Program-made: the position numbers and the translations under genes | Shown here: positions 34,822 through 43,240 of the stretch, piece after piece | How positions within the stretch are numbered: the stretch's first letter is position 1 | Layout of the letters: every line of letters begins with the position of its first letter | Origin: Demequina iriomotensis | Lineage (GTDB): Bacteria > Actinomycetota > Actinomycetes > Actinomycetales > Demequinaceae | Assembly (NCBI RefSeq): GCF_000971395.1 | Contig: NZ_BBME01000013.1 | Span: forward strand, 62,001 to 126,000 | DNA length: 64,000 bases | Direction of reading: 5' to 3' | The notes under the pieces: generated by a model | What the model was told of the DNA's origin: nothing | Seen by the model: the letters and a program-made list of their open reading frames with translations, nothing else | Database searches by the model: none

Positions 34822-35244
34822 ATGACGTATGACGAGAGCCCCGCAGAGCGCACGATGTCGCTCGACTCGGCTGCCGCCACCGACGAGGGCGCGCCGCAGC
34901 CGCCCAGCCAGCAGGACAACGCCGCGATCGACGCGCTCGGGCCGGACCACGCGTTGCTGATCGTCCACCACGGGCCCAACCTCGGCGCGCGCTTCCTGCT
35001 CGACGTCGACGTGACGACGGTGGGGCGCTCCGTCAGCTCCGACATCTTCCTCGACGACGTCACGGTGAGCCGCGAGCACGCGCAGTTCATCCGCGACGGG
35101 CACGCGTTCTACGTGCGCGACCACGGCTCGCTCAACGGCACGTACGTCAATCGCGAGAACGTCTCCGAGCGCAGGCTCGAGGCCGGCGACGAGGTGCAGA
35201 TCGGCAAGTACCGGCTCACCTTCCACCCCGGCGCCCAGGCCTGA
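34822..35244 (+). CDS. garA: FHA-domain regulator, GarA/OdhI-like
   Basis: A 140-residue forkhead-associated protein. Residues about 45-135 form the FHA domain with VGRSVSSDIFLDD, VSREHAQF and GSLNGTYVNRE, the phosphothreonine-binding loops. In GarA and OdhI the unphosphorylated form inhibits 2-oxoglutarate dehydrogenase, and phosphorylation of an N-terminal ETT motif closes it off. Here the N terminus (residues 1-40) has no ETT, only a candidate RTMS. Regulation by serine/threonine kinases may therefore differ. Gene order with ftsR and merR matches Rv1827-Rv1828-Rv1830. Assignment is by domain and context. Confidence 0.88.
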   Translation: MTYDESPAERTMSLDSAAATDEGAPQPPSQQDNAAIDALGPDHALLIVHHGPNLGARFLLDVDVTTVGRSVSSDIFLDDVTVSREHAQFIRDGHAFYVRDHGSLNGTYVNRENVSERRLEAGDEVQIGKYRLTFHPGAQA

Positions 35245-35247
35245 CGG

Positions 35248-35988
35248 ATGGCACAGGCCGCCCGCCGCCCCTCGCCTCTCCCCGCCGGCTCGCAGCCGGT
35301 CGCCGCGCCGGCCTCGCCGCTGGTCGGGACCTGGCCGCATGCGCTCTCGCACGAGCCGATGCTGCGCGTGAGCGACGTCCTCGGGCTCGTCCAGCGCCAG
35401 TTCCCGACGCTCACGCCGTCGAAGCTCCGGTTCCTCGACTCCCATGGCCTCGTCAGCCCGCAGCGCACCCCCTCGGGCTACCGGCAGTACTCGCCGGCGG
35501 ACGTCGAGCGGCTGCGCTTCGTGCTGCGCCAGCAGCGCGACCACTACCGCCCGCTCACCGTCATCCGGGAGCAGCTCGACGCGCTCGACGCCGGACGGCT
35601 GCACGAGCCGGTGACGCTCGCCGAGATCGGCGAGGCGCCCGACGACTACCTGACCGCGGCGCAGGTGGCCGTCCGCGGCGGCGTGTCGGGCGAGACGCTG
35701 GCCGAGCTCGAGCAGGCGGGCATCGTCGCGCCCTCCGTGCCCGGCGGGTACGCGGCGGAGGTGCTTCCCATCGTGGTGGCCGCAGCGGCGTACCTGCGTG
35801 CAGGAGGAGACGTCCGCGCGTTGCGCACGCTGGTCCTCGCCGCGCGCCGCGAGTCGGATCGCGCCGAGGCGCACGCGGCGCCGTTGCGCCGTCGTTCCGG
35901 GGGAGAGGCCGAGGCGGCCGCGCACGAGTTCGGCGAGGCGTCGATCGCCGCGTTCTCCGCCGTCGTGAGGCACCAGGTGGGAGGATAG
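35248..35988 (+). CDS. ftsR: MerR-family regulator, FtsR-like
   Basis: A 246-residue MerR protein with a MerR head at about 38-105 (LRVSDVLGLVQRQFPTLTPS, then SGYRQYSPADVERL). A second helical half follows that has no metal-binding cysteines. Its place directly after garA (3 bp) equals Rv1828 in mycobacteria and Cg1631 (FtsR, an activator of ftsZ) in Corynebacterium. The N-terminal 35 residues are low complexity and the true start may be later. Confidence 0.87.
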   Translation: MAQAARRPSPLPAGSQPVAAPASPLVGTWPHALSHEPMLRVSDVLGLVQRQFPTLTPSKLRFLDSHGLVSPQRTPSGYRQYSPADVERLRFVLRQQRDHYRPLTVIREQLDALDAGRLHEPVTLAEIGEAPDDYLTAAQVAVRGGVSGETLAELEQAGIVAPSVPGGYAAEVLPIVVAAAAYLRAGGDVRALRTLVLAARRESDRAEAHAAPLRRRSGGEAEAAAHEFGEASIAAFSAVVRHQVGG

Positions 35989-36078
35989 GGACGACGTCGC
36001 GCGACACGACCCCACGGTCGTTGACCCGACCCCCTGTCAGCCCTAACGTTTGACTGAAGGTTGAACCTAGGAGGATTG

Positions 36079-36651
36079 ATGACCGACGAGCCCGGCCAGC
36101 GCATGCCTCAACGGTTCGATCAGGGCACCCTGTTCGACGACGGGCTGCCGGCGCTGGACGAGAACGCCGGGTATCGCGGCCCCACCGCCTGCAAGGCCGC
36201 CGGCATCACCTACCGCCAGCTCGACTACTGGGCCCGTACGGGGCTGGTCGAGCCGACCGTGCGATCGGCCACCGGCTCGGGCACTCAGCGCCTCTACGGC
36301 TTCCGCGACATCCTGGTCCTGCGCGTCGTCAAGCGGCTGCTCGACTCGGGCGTCTCCCTCCAGCAGATCCGCACCGCCGTCGAGCACCTGCGCGAGCGCG
36401 GCGTCGAGGACCTGTCCCGCATCACGCTGATGTCGGACGGCGCCTCCGTCTACGAATGCACGTCGGACGACGAGGTCATCGACCTCGTGCAGGGCGGGCA
36501 GGGCGTCTTCGGCATCGCGCTGGGCAAGGTGTGGCGCGAGCTCGAGGGTTCGCTCTCCGCGCTTCCCGCCGACCGAGCGGACGATGCGGTGCGCGCCCCG
36601 GACATGGACGAGCTCGCCGCTCGCCGCGCCCGCCGCAGCCAGGCCGGCTGA
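36079..36651 (+). CDS. MerR-family regulator, second copy of the garA locus
   Basis: A 190-residue MerR protein. YRGPTACKAAGITYRQLDYW at about 33-52 is the helix-turn-helix, followed by GTQRLYGFRDILVLRVV. It corresponds by order and sequence style to Rv1830 of mycobacteria. The bifunctional-nuclease gene that separates the two merR genes there is absent here. ATG at 36079 has AGGAGG five bases upstream. The promoter region carries GTTTGAC and GTTGAAC (36048-36066), which may be half-sites for a MerR protein. Confidence 0.88.
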   Translation: MTDEPGQRMPQRFDQGTLFDDGLPALDENAGYRGPTACKAAGITYRQLDYWARTGLVEPTVRSATGSGTQRLYGFRDILVLRVVKRLLDSGVSLQQIRTAVEHLRERGVEDLSRITLMSDGASVYECTSDDEVIDLVQGGQGVFGIALGKVWRELEGSLSALPADRADDAVRAPDMDELAARRARRSQAG

Positions 36652-36775
36652 CCCCTCTCCGCGCATCGTCCGGGGCCTCCCGGCGCTCGCGCGCGCCCGC
36701 ATCTCACCAGGTGGACGGCTGCTGACCCGCACCCGCAAAACCTGGCAGGATGTCCCCAACGACGAAGGGAAGCAG

Positions 36776-39700
36776 ATGTTCGCCAAAGTCCTCGTGGCCA
36801 ACCGTGCAGAGATCGCCGTCCGGGCCTTCCGCGCCGCAGTAGAGAACGGCGCCGCCACGGTCGCGGTGTTCCCCTACGAGGACCGGATGTCCGAGCACCG
36901 CGTCAAGGCCGACGAGTCCTATCAGATCGGCGAGGAGGGCCACCCGGTCAAGGCCTACCTGGACATCGAGGCGATCCTCGCCGTCGCGAAGCAGGCCGGC
37001 GCCGACGCCGTCTACCCGGGCTACGGCTTCCTCTCGGAGAACGTCGACTTCGCACGCCGATGCGCCGAGGAGGGCGTCACCTTCGTCGGACCGCCGCCGG
37101 AGGTGCTCGCCAAGGCCGGAGACAAGGTCGCGGCGCTCAAGGCCGCTCGCGAGGCGGGCGTCCCCGTGCTGGACTCCTCCGAGCCGTCGCGCGACGTCGA
37201 CTTCCTCGTCGGCGAGGCGGACCGCATCGGCTACCCGGTGTTCGTCAAGGCCGTCGCGGGCGGCGGCGGGCGCGGCATGCGCCGCGTCGAGCGCCGCGAG
37301 GACCTCGTCGAGCTGCTCGAGGCGGCGATGCGCGAGGCGGAGAACGCGTTCGGCGACTCCACCGTGTTCCTCGAGCAGGCCGTGCTGGGCCCGCGCCACA
37401 TCGAGGTGCAGATCCTCGCCGACGCATCAGGCAACGTGGTCCACCTGTACGAGCGCGACTGCTCGTTGCAGCGCCGCCACCAGAAGGTCGTGGAGATCGC
37501 GCCCGCACCCGCGCTCGACCCGGCCATCCGCGACGCGCTGTGCGCCGACGCGGTGAAGTTCGCGCAGAGCCTGGGGTACGTCAACGCCGGCACGGTCGAG
37601 TTCCTGCTCGCCACCGAGGGCGAGCGCGCCGGCCAGCACGTGTTCATCGAGATGAACCCGCGCATCCAGGTCGAGCACACCGTGACCGAGGAGGTCACGG
37701 GGATCGACCTCGTGAGCTCTCAGCTGCGCATCGCGTCGGGGGAGTCCCTCGACGACATGGGGATCCGCCAGGAGGACATCCGCGTCAGCGGCTTCGCGAT
37801 CCAGACGCGCATCACCACCGAGGACCCGGCCAACGGCTTCCTGCCCGACACGGGCCGCATCGTCGCCTACCGCTCGCCGGGCGGCGCCGGCATCCGTCTC
37901 GACGGCGCCACCGGCATGGCGGGCAACGTCATCACGGGCCACTTCGACTCGATGCTCGTCAAGCTGACCTGCCGCGGCCAGGACTTCGCGACCGCGAGCC
38001 GCCGCGCGCTGCGCGCGCTCGCCGAGTTCCGCATCCGGGGCGTCACGTCGAACATCCAATTCCTCCGTGCGGTGCTGTCCAACCCGGAGTTCCAGGCCGG
38101 CGGCGTCACCACGGCGTTCATCGAGAAGCACCCCGAGCTGCTGTCGGTGGCGACCACGCCCGACCGGTCGACCAAGCTCCTCGCGTTCCTGGGCCACACG
38201 ACGGTGAACCGTCCGTTCGGCGAGCACGCGGAGCTGTTCGTACGCCCCGCCGACAAGCTTCCCGCGATCGACCTCGCGGTGGAGCCGAGCCCCGGCTCGC
38301 GCCAGCGGCTCCTCGAGCTGGGTCCCGAGGGCTTCGCCAAGGCGCTGCGCGAGCAGAACCACCTCGCGGTGACCGAGACGACGATGCGGGACGCACACCA
38401 GTCGCTGCTCGCCACGCGCGTCCGCACCTACGATCTGCTCGCGGCCGCCGGTCACGTGTCGCGCATGACGCCCGAGCTGCTCTCCGTCGAGTGCTGGGGC
38501 GGCGCGACCTACGACGTCGCGATGCGCTTCCTCTCGGAGGATCCCTGGATCCGCCTCGAGGACCTCCGCCGCAAGATGCCCAACATCGCGCTGCAGATGC
38601 TGCTGCGCGGGCGCAACACGGTCGGCTACACGCCGTATCCCGACGAGGTCGCCGTGGCGTTCGTCGAGGAGGCCGCGGCCACCGGCATCGACATCTTCCG
38701 CATCTTCGACGCGCTCAACGACGTCGAGCAGATGCGCCCGGCGATCGAGGCCGTGCGCGGCACCGGCACGGCGGTCGCTGAGGCGACGCTGTGCTACACG
38801 GGCAACATGATCTCGCCGAGCGAGTCGCTGTACACGCTCGACTACTACCTGCGCCTCGCGGAGCAGCTGGTCGAGGCCGGCGCGCACATGCTCGCGATCA
38901 AGGACATGGCGGGCCTGCTGCGGCCTGCCGCCGCCTACATGCTGGTGTCGGCGCTGCGCGAGCGCTTCGACCTGCCGGTGCACCTCCACACGCACGACAC
39001 CGCAGGCGGGCAGATCGGCACGCTGCTGGCCGCCGCGGAGGCGGGCGTCGACGCGGTCGACGTCGCCAACGCCGCGATGGCGGGCACCACCTCGCAGCCG
39101 CCCATGTCCGCGCTCATCGCGGCGCTCGAGCACACCACGCGCGACACGGGGATCTCCCTGGCGGCCGCGCAGGATCTCGAGCCGTACTGGGAGTCGGTCC
39201 GCCGCCTCTACGCGCCGTTCGAGTCGGGCCTGCCGGGCCCGTCGGGGCGCGTCTACCACCACGAGATCCCTGGCGGTCAGCTGTCGAACCTGCGCCAGCA
39301 GGCGATCTCGCTGGGCCTCGCGGACAAGTTCGAGGCGATCGAGGACATGTACGCGGCCGCGAACCGCATCCTCGGCAACCTCGTCAAGGTGACGCCGTCG
39401 TCCAAGGTGGTCGGCGACCTCGCGCTGCACCTGGTCGCCAACGACGCGGACCCGGCCGACTTCGAGGAGAACCCCGACAAGTACGACCTCCCGGACTCGG
39501 TCATCGGCTTCCTCGCCGGCGAGCTCGGCGACCCGCCGGGCGGCTGGCCGGAGCCGTTCCGCACCAAGGCGCTGCAGGGTCGCACCGTGGAGCGCAAGAT
39601 CGCCGAGCTGACGGACGAGGACCGCGACCTGCTCGCGCAGGAGGGCGAACCGCGCCGCCGTCGCCTCAACCACCTGCTGTTCCCCGGGCCCGCCAAGGAG

Positions 39701-40183
39701 TTCGACCAGGCGATCGAGGACTACGGCGACATCTCCGTGATCGACACCTTCCACTACCTGTACGGGCTCACGCCCGGCTCGGGTGAGGAGGCCGTCATCG
39801 AGCTGCACCGCGGCGTCAAGATCATCGCGGGCATCGAGGCCGTGGGCGAGCCCGACTCGCACGGCGAGCGCACCGTGATCTTCAACTTCAACGGTTCCAT
39901 CCGTCCGATCCAGGTGCGTGACCTCACCGCGAAGGTGGATGTGGTCCAGCGCGAGAAGGCCGATGCGTCCCGCCCCGGCCACATCGCCTCGCCCTTCACC
40001 GGCCTGGTGACGGCCCGTGTGAGCGAAGGCGACCAGGTCGAGGCCGGGCAGACGGTGGCCGTCATCGAGGCGATGAAGATGGAGTCCTCCATCACGTCGC
40101 CCGTCGCGGGCACCGTGTCGCGGGTGGTCATCGCGACCTCCCAGTCGCTCGAGGGCGGCGACCTGGTCCTCGTGGTCGAATAG
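36776..40183 (+). CDS. pyc: Pyruvate carboxylase
   Basis: Biotin enzyme that carboxylates pyruvate to oxaloacetate, the main anaplerotic step. At 1135 residues it is the single-chain form. Order: biotin carboxylase (about 1-450, with VANRAEIAVRAFR and VAGGGGRGMRRV), carboxyltransferase barrel (about 520-800, with TTMRDAHQSLLATR and metal-binding HLHTHDT), allosteric linker, and a biotin carrier domain whose lysine is K1101 in EAMKM. ATG at 36776 follows AAGGGAAGCAG. A 92-codon longer frame is not supported. It sits 124 bp after merR and is probably transcribed alone, ending before a long hairpin. Confidence 0.97.
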   Translation: MFAKVLVANRAEIAVRAFRAAVENGAATVAVFPYEDRMSEHRVKADESYQIGEEGHPVKAYLDIEAILAVAKQAGADAVYPGYGFLSENVDFARRCAEEGVTFVGPPPEVLAKAGDKVAALKAAREAGVPVLDSSEPSRDVDFLVGEADRIGYPVFVKAVAGGGGRGMRRVERREDLVELLEAAMREAENAFGDSTVFLEQAVLGPRHIEVQILADASGNVVHLYERDCSLQRRHQKVVEIAPAPALDPAIRDALCADAVKFAQSLGYVNAGTVEFLLATEGERAGQHVFIEMNPRIQVEHTVTEEVTGIDLVSSQLRIASGESLDDMGIRQEDIRVSGFAIQTRITTEDPANGFLPDTGRIVAYRSPGGAGIRLDGATGMAGNVITGHFDSMLVKLTCRGQDFATASRRALRALAEFRIRGVTSNIQFLRAVLSNPEFQAGGVTTAFIEKHPELLSVATTPDRSTKLLAFLGHTTVNRPFGEHAELFVRPADKLPAIDLAVEPSPGSRQRLLELGPEGFAKALREQNHLAVTETTMRDAHQSLLATRVRTYDLLAAAGHVSRMTPELLSVECWGGATYDVAMRFLSEDPWIRLEDLRRKMPNIALQMLLRGRNTVGYTPYPDEVAVAFVEEAAATGIDIFRIFDALNDVEQMRPAIEAVRGTGTAVAEATLCYTGNMISPSESLYTLDYYLRLAEQLVEAGAHMLAIKDMAGLLRPAAAYMLVSALRERFDLPVHLHTHDTAGGQIGTLLAAAEAGVDAVDVANAAMAGTTSQPPMSALIAALEHTTRDTGISLAAAQDLEPYWESVRRLYAPFESGLPGPSGRVYHHEIPGGQLSNLRQQAISLGLADKFEAIEDMYAAANRILGNLVKVTPSSKVVGDLALHLVANDADPADFEENPDKYDLPDSVIGFLAGELGDPPGGWPEPFRTKALQGRTVERKIAELTDEDRDLLAQEGEPRRRRLNHLLFPGPAKEFDQAIEDYGDISVIDTFHYLYGLTPGSGEEAVIELHRGVKIIAGIEAVGEPDSHGERTVIFNFNGSIRPIQVRDLTAKVDVVQREKADASRPGHIASPFTGLVTARVSEGDQVEAGQTVAVIEAMKMESSITSPVAGTVSRVVIATSQSLEGGDLVLVVE

Positions 40184-40197
40184 GACCGTGGTCGGGG

Positions 40198-40240
40198 ACC
40201 ATCGTCCCGTCGCGGCGGCGCCGCGCCACGGGACGATGGT
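40198..40240. terminator. Long hairpin between pyruvate carboxylase and flavodoxin genes
   Basis: ACCATCGTCCCGT (40198-40210) and ACGGGACGATGGT (40228-40240) form a perfect 13-bp stem. The 17-base loop can itself pair CGCGGC with GCCGCG. It starts 14 bp after the pyc stop. There is no T-run. It may terminate pyc or act as a leader structure for the flavodoxin gene 25 bp downstream. Both arms contain the 8-base core of the dispersed word. Confidence 0.6.
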
Positions 40241-40265
40241 GCCGTTCACCCCGGAGGAGGTCACC

Positions 40266-40763
40266 ATGAAGGTGCTGGTAGCGGTCGGATCGAAGTACGG
40301 AGCCACGCGCGAGGTCGCGCAGCGCATCGCGGAGGACATCGAGGGCCACGGCTTCGAGGTGGACCTTCAGGACGCGTGCGACGTCCAGGGCATCCACTAC
40401 TACGAAGCGGTCATCCTCGGCTCCGCCGTCTACGGCGGCCTCTGGCGGCGAGACGCCTCCTATCTGGTCAAGGAGCACCTGGCCGAGCTCAAGGACAAGG
40501 ACGTGTGGCTCTTCTCCGTGGGCATGGAGACCGTGGTGGAGCCGGGTCAGCCCCTCGACGAGGCGGACGGCTTCGCGAAGGACATCGGCGCCCACGACCA
40601 CGCCCGCTTCCCGGGCGCGCTCGACTGGGACAAGCTCAACGTGGGGGAGAAGGCGCTGATCAAGGTGCTCAACCCGCCCAAGGGCGACTTCCGCGACTTC
40701 TCCGCGGTCCGTGACTGGGCCGAGGAGGTGGCGGCGCAGCTCGAGGCGATCGCGGAGGGCTGA
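40266..40763 (+). CDS. Flavodoxin-domain protein
   Basis: A 165-residue flavodoxin-like FMN protein. GSKYGATREVAQRIAEDI (about 9-26) is the FMN phosphate-binding loop, and ILGSAVYGGLW near residue 56 is the isoalloxazine loop. It resembles the HemG-type or menaquinone-dependent flavodoxins common in actinobacteria. Its redox partner is unknown. ATG at 40266 follows GGAGGAGG. It is 59 bp upstream of arsR, but the arsR operator lies in between. Confidence 0.88.
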   Translation: MKVLVAVGSKYGATREVAQRIAEDIEGHGFEVDLQDACDVQGIHYYEAVILGSAVYGGLWRRDASYLVKEHLAELKDKDVWLFSVGMETVVEPGQPLDEADGFAKDIGAHDHARFPGALDWDKLNVGEKALIKVLNPPKGDFRDFSAVRDWAEEVAAQLEAIAEG

Positions 40764-40782
40764 CCCGCGCCGCGCCGGATGA

Positions 40783-40810
40783 GGGGATATCGACAGCCAT
40801 CGATATCCCC
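40783..40810. promoter_or_regulatory. ArsR operator
   Basis: GGGGATATCGA (40783-40793) and TCGATATCCCC (40800-40810) form a perfect 11-bp inverted repeat with a 6-bp spacer, ending 12 bp before the arsR start. It fits autoregulation by the ArsR repressor that follows. Confidence 0.85.
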
Positions 40811-40822
40811 TAGCATCGAGGC

Positions 40823-41161
40823 GTGATCCCGCTCTCCGACATGAACGCCGCGTGCGGCCTGCCGCTGGTGAAGGAGCCACGGTCCGCCGACGACGCGGTC
40901 GATCTTGCCCGGCGCCTCAAGGCGCTCGCCGACCCGACTCGCCTGCTGCTCCTGTCCCTCGTGGCGTCGTCTCGCGGGGGAGAGGCCTGCGTGTGCGACC
41001 TCACCGAGCCCGTCGGCCTCGCCCAGCCGACCGTGTCCCACCACCTCAAGGTGCTGACGGACGCGGGACTCCTCGCGCGCGACCAGCGCGGCGCCTGGGC
41101 CTACTTCGCGGTGGTGCCGGGCGCGCTCGACGCGATCGCCGCGCGGCTGGTGGAGGCGTGA
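40823..41161 (+). CDS. arsR: ArsR-family metal-responsive repressor
   Basis: A 112-residue winged-helix repressor. EACVCDL (about 52-58) is the As(III)-binding helix motif (ELCVCDL) of classical ArsR, and LAQPTVSHHLKVLTDAGLL is the recognition helix. GTG start at 40823 lies directly behind a perfect operator. Its stop overlaps the next gene as GTGA, so the two are translationally coupled. Arsenite or antimonite is the expected inducer. Confidence 0.93.
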   Translation: MIPLSDMNAACGLPLVKEPRSADDAVDLARRLKALADPTRLLLLSLVASSRGGEACVCDLTEPVGLAQPTVSHHLKVLTDAGLLARDQRGAWAYFAVVPGALDAIAARLVEA

Positions 41162-41844
41162 GCCGGTCCACGCTGCGCGCGCTGGCCGCGGAGCTGGTCG
41201 GCACCGCGCTGCTCGTCACCGTCGTGGTCGGCTCGGGCATCGCGGCGCAGCAGCTGTCGCCGGGGGACGTGGGCCTTCAGCTTCTCGAGAACGCGATCGC
41301 CACGGCGCTCGGGCTCACCGTGCTGATCCTCATGCTCGGCCCGGTGTCGGGCGCGCACTTCAACCCGGTGGTGACCGCCGCCGACTGGTTGCTCGCGCGC
41401 CGCACAGGCCACGGGCCCGGTGTCCGGCGCGCGGGCGCGTACGTGCTCGCGCAGACCGTCGGAGCCGTCATGGGCGCCGTCCTCGCCAACGTCATGTTCG
41501 AGGTGGGCACGGAGATCTCCACCACCGACCGCGCGACGGGCGGGCACCTCGTCGGCGAGGTGGTCGCCACCACGTTCCTGGTGGTGCTCATCTTCAGCCT
41601 CGCGCGCAGCGGGCGCGGAGCGCTCGCCGCCCCCGCGGTCGGCGCCTACATCGGCGCCGCCTACTGGTTCACCAGCTCGACCTCGTTCGCGAACCCGGCG
41701 GTCACCGTCGGGCGTGTGTTCTCGGACACCTTCGCGGGCATCGCGCCGGGATCGGTGGCGCCGTTCATCGCGGCACAGCTGGTCGGACTCGGCATCGCCG
41801 TGGTCCTCACGCTCGCGTTCTACCCGCAGCCGAAGGACGCCTGA
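41158..41844 (+). CDS. MIP-family channel (aquaglyceroporin), AqpS-like
   Basis: Membrane channel of 228 residues with six hydrophobic segments and two half-helices. The first NPA box is NPV (HFNPVVTA, about residue 67) and the second is NPA (FANPAVTV, about residue 180). Fusion of regulation with arsR suggests that it passes arsenite down its gradient, as AqpS does in Sinorhizobium. No arsenate reductase, arsB/acr3 or arsM is nearby. GTG at 41158 overlaps arsR by 4 bp. Confidence 0.88.
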   Translation: MSRSTLRALAAELVGTALLVTVVVGSGIAAQQLSPGDVGLQLLENAIATALGLTVLILMLGPVSGAHFNPVVTAADWLLARRTGHGPGVRRAGAYVLAQTVGAVMGAVLANVMFEVGTEISTTDRATGGHLVGEVVATTFLVVLIFSLARSGRGALAAPAVGAYIGAAYWFTSSTSFANPAVTVGRVFSDTFAGIAPGSVAPFIAAQLVGLGIAVVLTLAFYPQPKDA

Positions 41845-41966
41845 GACACGCCTCACACGCGCTTGGGCGCCACGGGGGCGGGGTCATATCCTGGGAGCAG
41901 GTCCCCGCCTGGCAGCGAGGCCGATGCGATCCATCGACCCTCGCAGAACGACTCAACGGAGAGTTC

Positions 41967-42119
41967 ATGTTCACCGTCGCACTGGCGTCCGCCTCCACCC
42001 TCGGCACCGCCTCCGGCTCCTTCGAGCCCGGCTTCTACCTCATGATCGCGCTCGTGCTGGGCGGCCTCGCCGGCACCATCACCGTCGCGTGGCAGAACCA
42101 CCACCGCCGGCACCGCTGA
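41967..42119 (+). CDS. 50-residue single-span membrane protein
   Basis: A short frame with ATG at 41967 and GGAGAG eight bases upstream. It has a Ser/Thr-rich start (MFTVALASASTLGTASG), one hydrophobic helix (FYLMIALVLGGLAGTITVAW, about 23-42) and a basic, histidine-rich tail (QNHHRRHR). The topology suggests an outside N terminus and a cytoplasmic C terminus. No homologue is recognised. Third-position GC is high, supporting translation. Whether it belongs to the arsR-aquaporin transcript (gap 122 bp) is open. Confidence 0.6.
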   Translation: MFTVALASASTLGTASGSFEPGFYLMIALVLGGLAGTITVAWQNHHRRHR

Positions 42120-42140
42120 TCGGTGGTCGCGGGCGCCGCG

Positions 42141-42572
42141 TCACGCGGTCGCGAGGCCCCGAAGCCTGCGGGTCAGCGCCGCCTCCGCGACGGCGCGCAC
42201 CAACGCGCACCTGTCCTCGGCGAGCCGCTCGAGCGTCGTCAGGTCGAGCCGTGGGTGCCGCGCGGCCACCAGCCGGACCTCGTCCGCGAGGTGCGACGCC
42301 AGCAGGCGCACCACGCCGACCGGCAGTGCCGGGTTCTCGCCGAGCATCTCGCACGTGGGCGCATCGGCGAAGCGGGCGGCCTCGAGCATCGCCCGCGGGG
42401 ACAGCGCCGGGTGACGCACGGCCGCATGACGGACCCGCGGGTCTGAGTCGCGCGACAGTCGTGCCAGGTCCTCGGGCGGCGCGTCGACCGCACACGCCGC
42501 GAGGGCGCGCAGCACAGGGGAGGGGACGGTCTCGTCGAGCGGCATGGACAGCATCGTACGAACGGGAGGCAT
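42141..42572 (-). CDS. LRV/HEAT-like repeat protein
   Basis: A 143-residue soluble protein made of about five 22-24-residue helical repeats of the pattern D-x-x-P-R-V-R-H/L-V-A-A-R-H-P-x-L. This resembles the leucine-rich variant (LRV) repeats. It is likely a protein- or nucleic-acid-binding scaffold. The ATG at 42572 gives the full frame. Starts at 42554 and 42545 are possible. The 5' end of the mRNA has a weak GGAGG 13 bases upstream. It is convergent with the 50-residue gene. Confidence 0.72.
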   Translation of the reverse strand: MPPVRTMLSMPLDETVPSPVLRALAACAVDAPPEDLARLSRDSDPRVRHAAVRHPALSPRAMLEAARFADAPTCEMLGENPALPVGVVRLLASHLADEVRLVAARHPRLDLTTLERLAEDRCALVRAVAEAALTRRLRGLATA

Positions 42573-42641
42573 CGGACGCGAGGGACCTCCGCACTAGGCA
42601 CGCAGTGTCATGGGGCCTGGTAGGGGTGAGCTTGGCTCCCG

Positions 42642-43205
42642 TCACCCACGGCAGGCCTCGAACGCGGCGCGTGTGACGTCCACGTGGAGACGAGCATGAC
42701 CCGCGTACTCGTGCGCCTCGTCGGGGTCGTCGCTCTCGAGCGTGAGGGTGGCCCAACCGACCACCCGCTGCGGATGCGAGGGGAGCGCCGGGAAGGTGTT
42801 GGAGGTCGGCGACCAGGCATCGATCGCCTCGGTGGCCTCCTGCCAGCGCGCCCGCGGATCGACCCACGATCCGCCGAGCACGTCACGGTCGACGCAGGCG
42901 TTGACGGCAGGCTCGGCGATGCCGGGGGAGCCGTCGAGCCCGGGGAGCAGGCCCTCGCTCGCCTCGCCGGCGAGGGTGCCATCGCCGTCGGCGTCACCGT
43001 AGAGAGGGCCGGCCGGTCCGACCACAAGGTTGCGGGCACGCTCGGCGGCCTCGTGGGCCGCAGCGAGGGACGATGCGGCGGACCAGTCGTCGACGGCGGC
43101 GTCGACCGCGTCGAGACGTGCCGAGACGTCGGTCGGGACCGTGGGCGTCGGGCCCGAGCATCCGGCGAGCACGGCGCCCACGAGGATCACGAGCGGGAGG
43201 CGCAT
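42642..43205 (-). CDS. Secreted lipoprotein of unknown function
   Basis: A 187-residue lipoprotein. The signal peptide MRLPLVILVGAVLAGC ends in the lipobox LAGC, so Cys16 is lipidated and the protein anchored at the membrane surface. An acidic D-x-D-x-D-G stretch (GDADGDGTLAG, about 69-79) looks like a calcium-binding loop. Two further cysteines (about 103 and 185) could form a disulfide. There is no known family that I can name. Lgt-dependent export fits the lnt gene elsewhere in the window. Confidence 0.85.
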   Translation of the reverse strand: MRLPLVILVGAVLAGCSGPTPTVPTDVSARLDAVDAAVDDWSAASSLAAAHEAAERARNLVVGPAGPLYGDADGDGTLAGEASEGLLPGLDGSPGIAEPAVNACVDRDVLGGSWVDPRARWQEATEAIDAWSPTSNTFPALPSHPQRVVGWATLTLESDDPDEAHEYAGHARLHVDVTRAAFEACRG

Positions 43206-43240
43206 GACCTCACGGTAGCGATGCCGAGTGCGGTGGCGGA

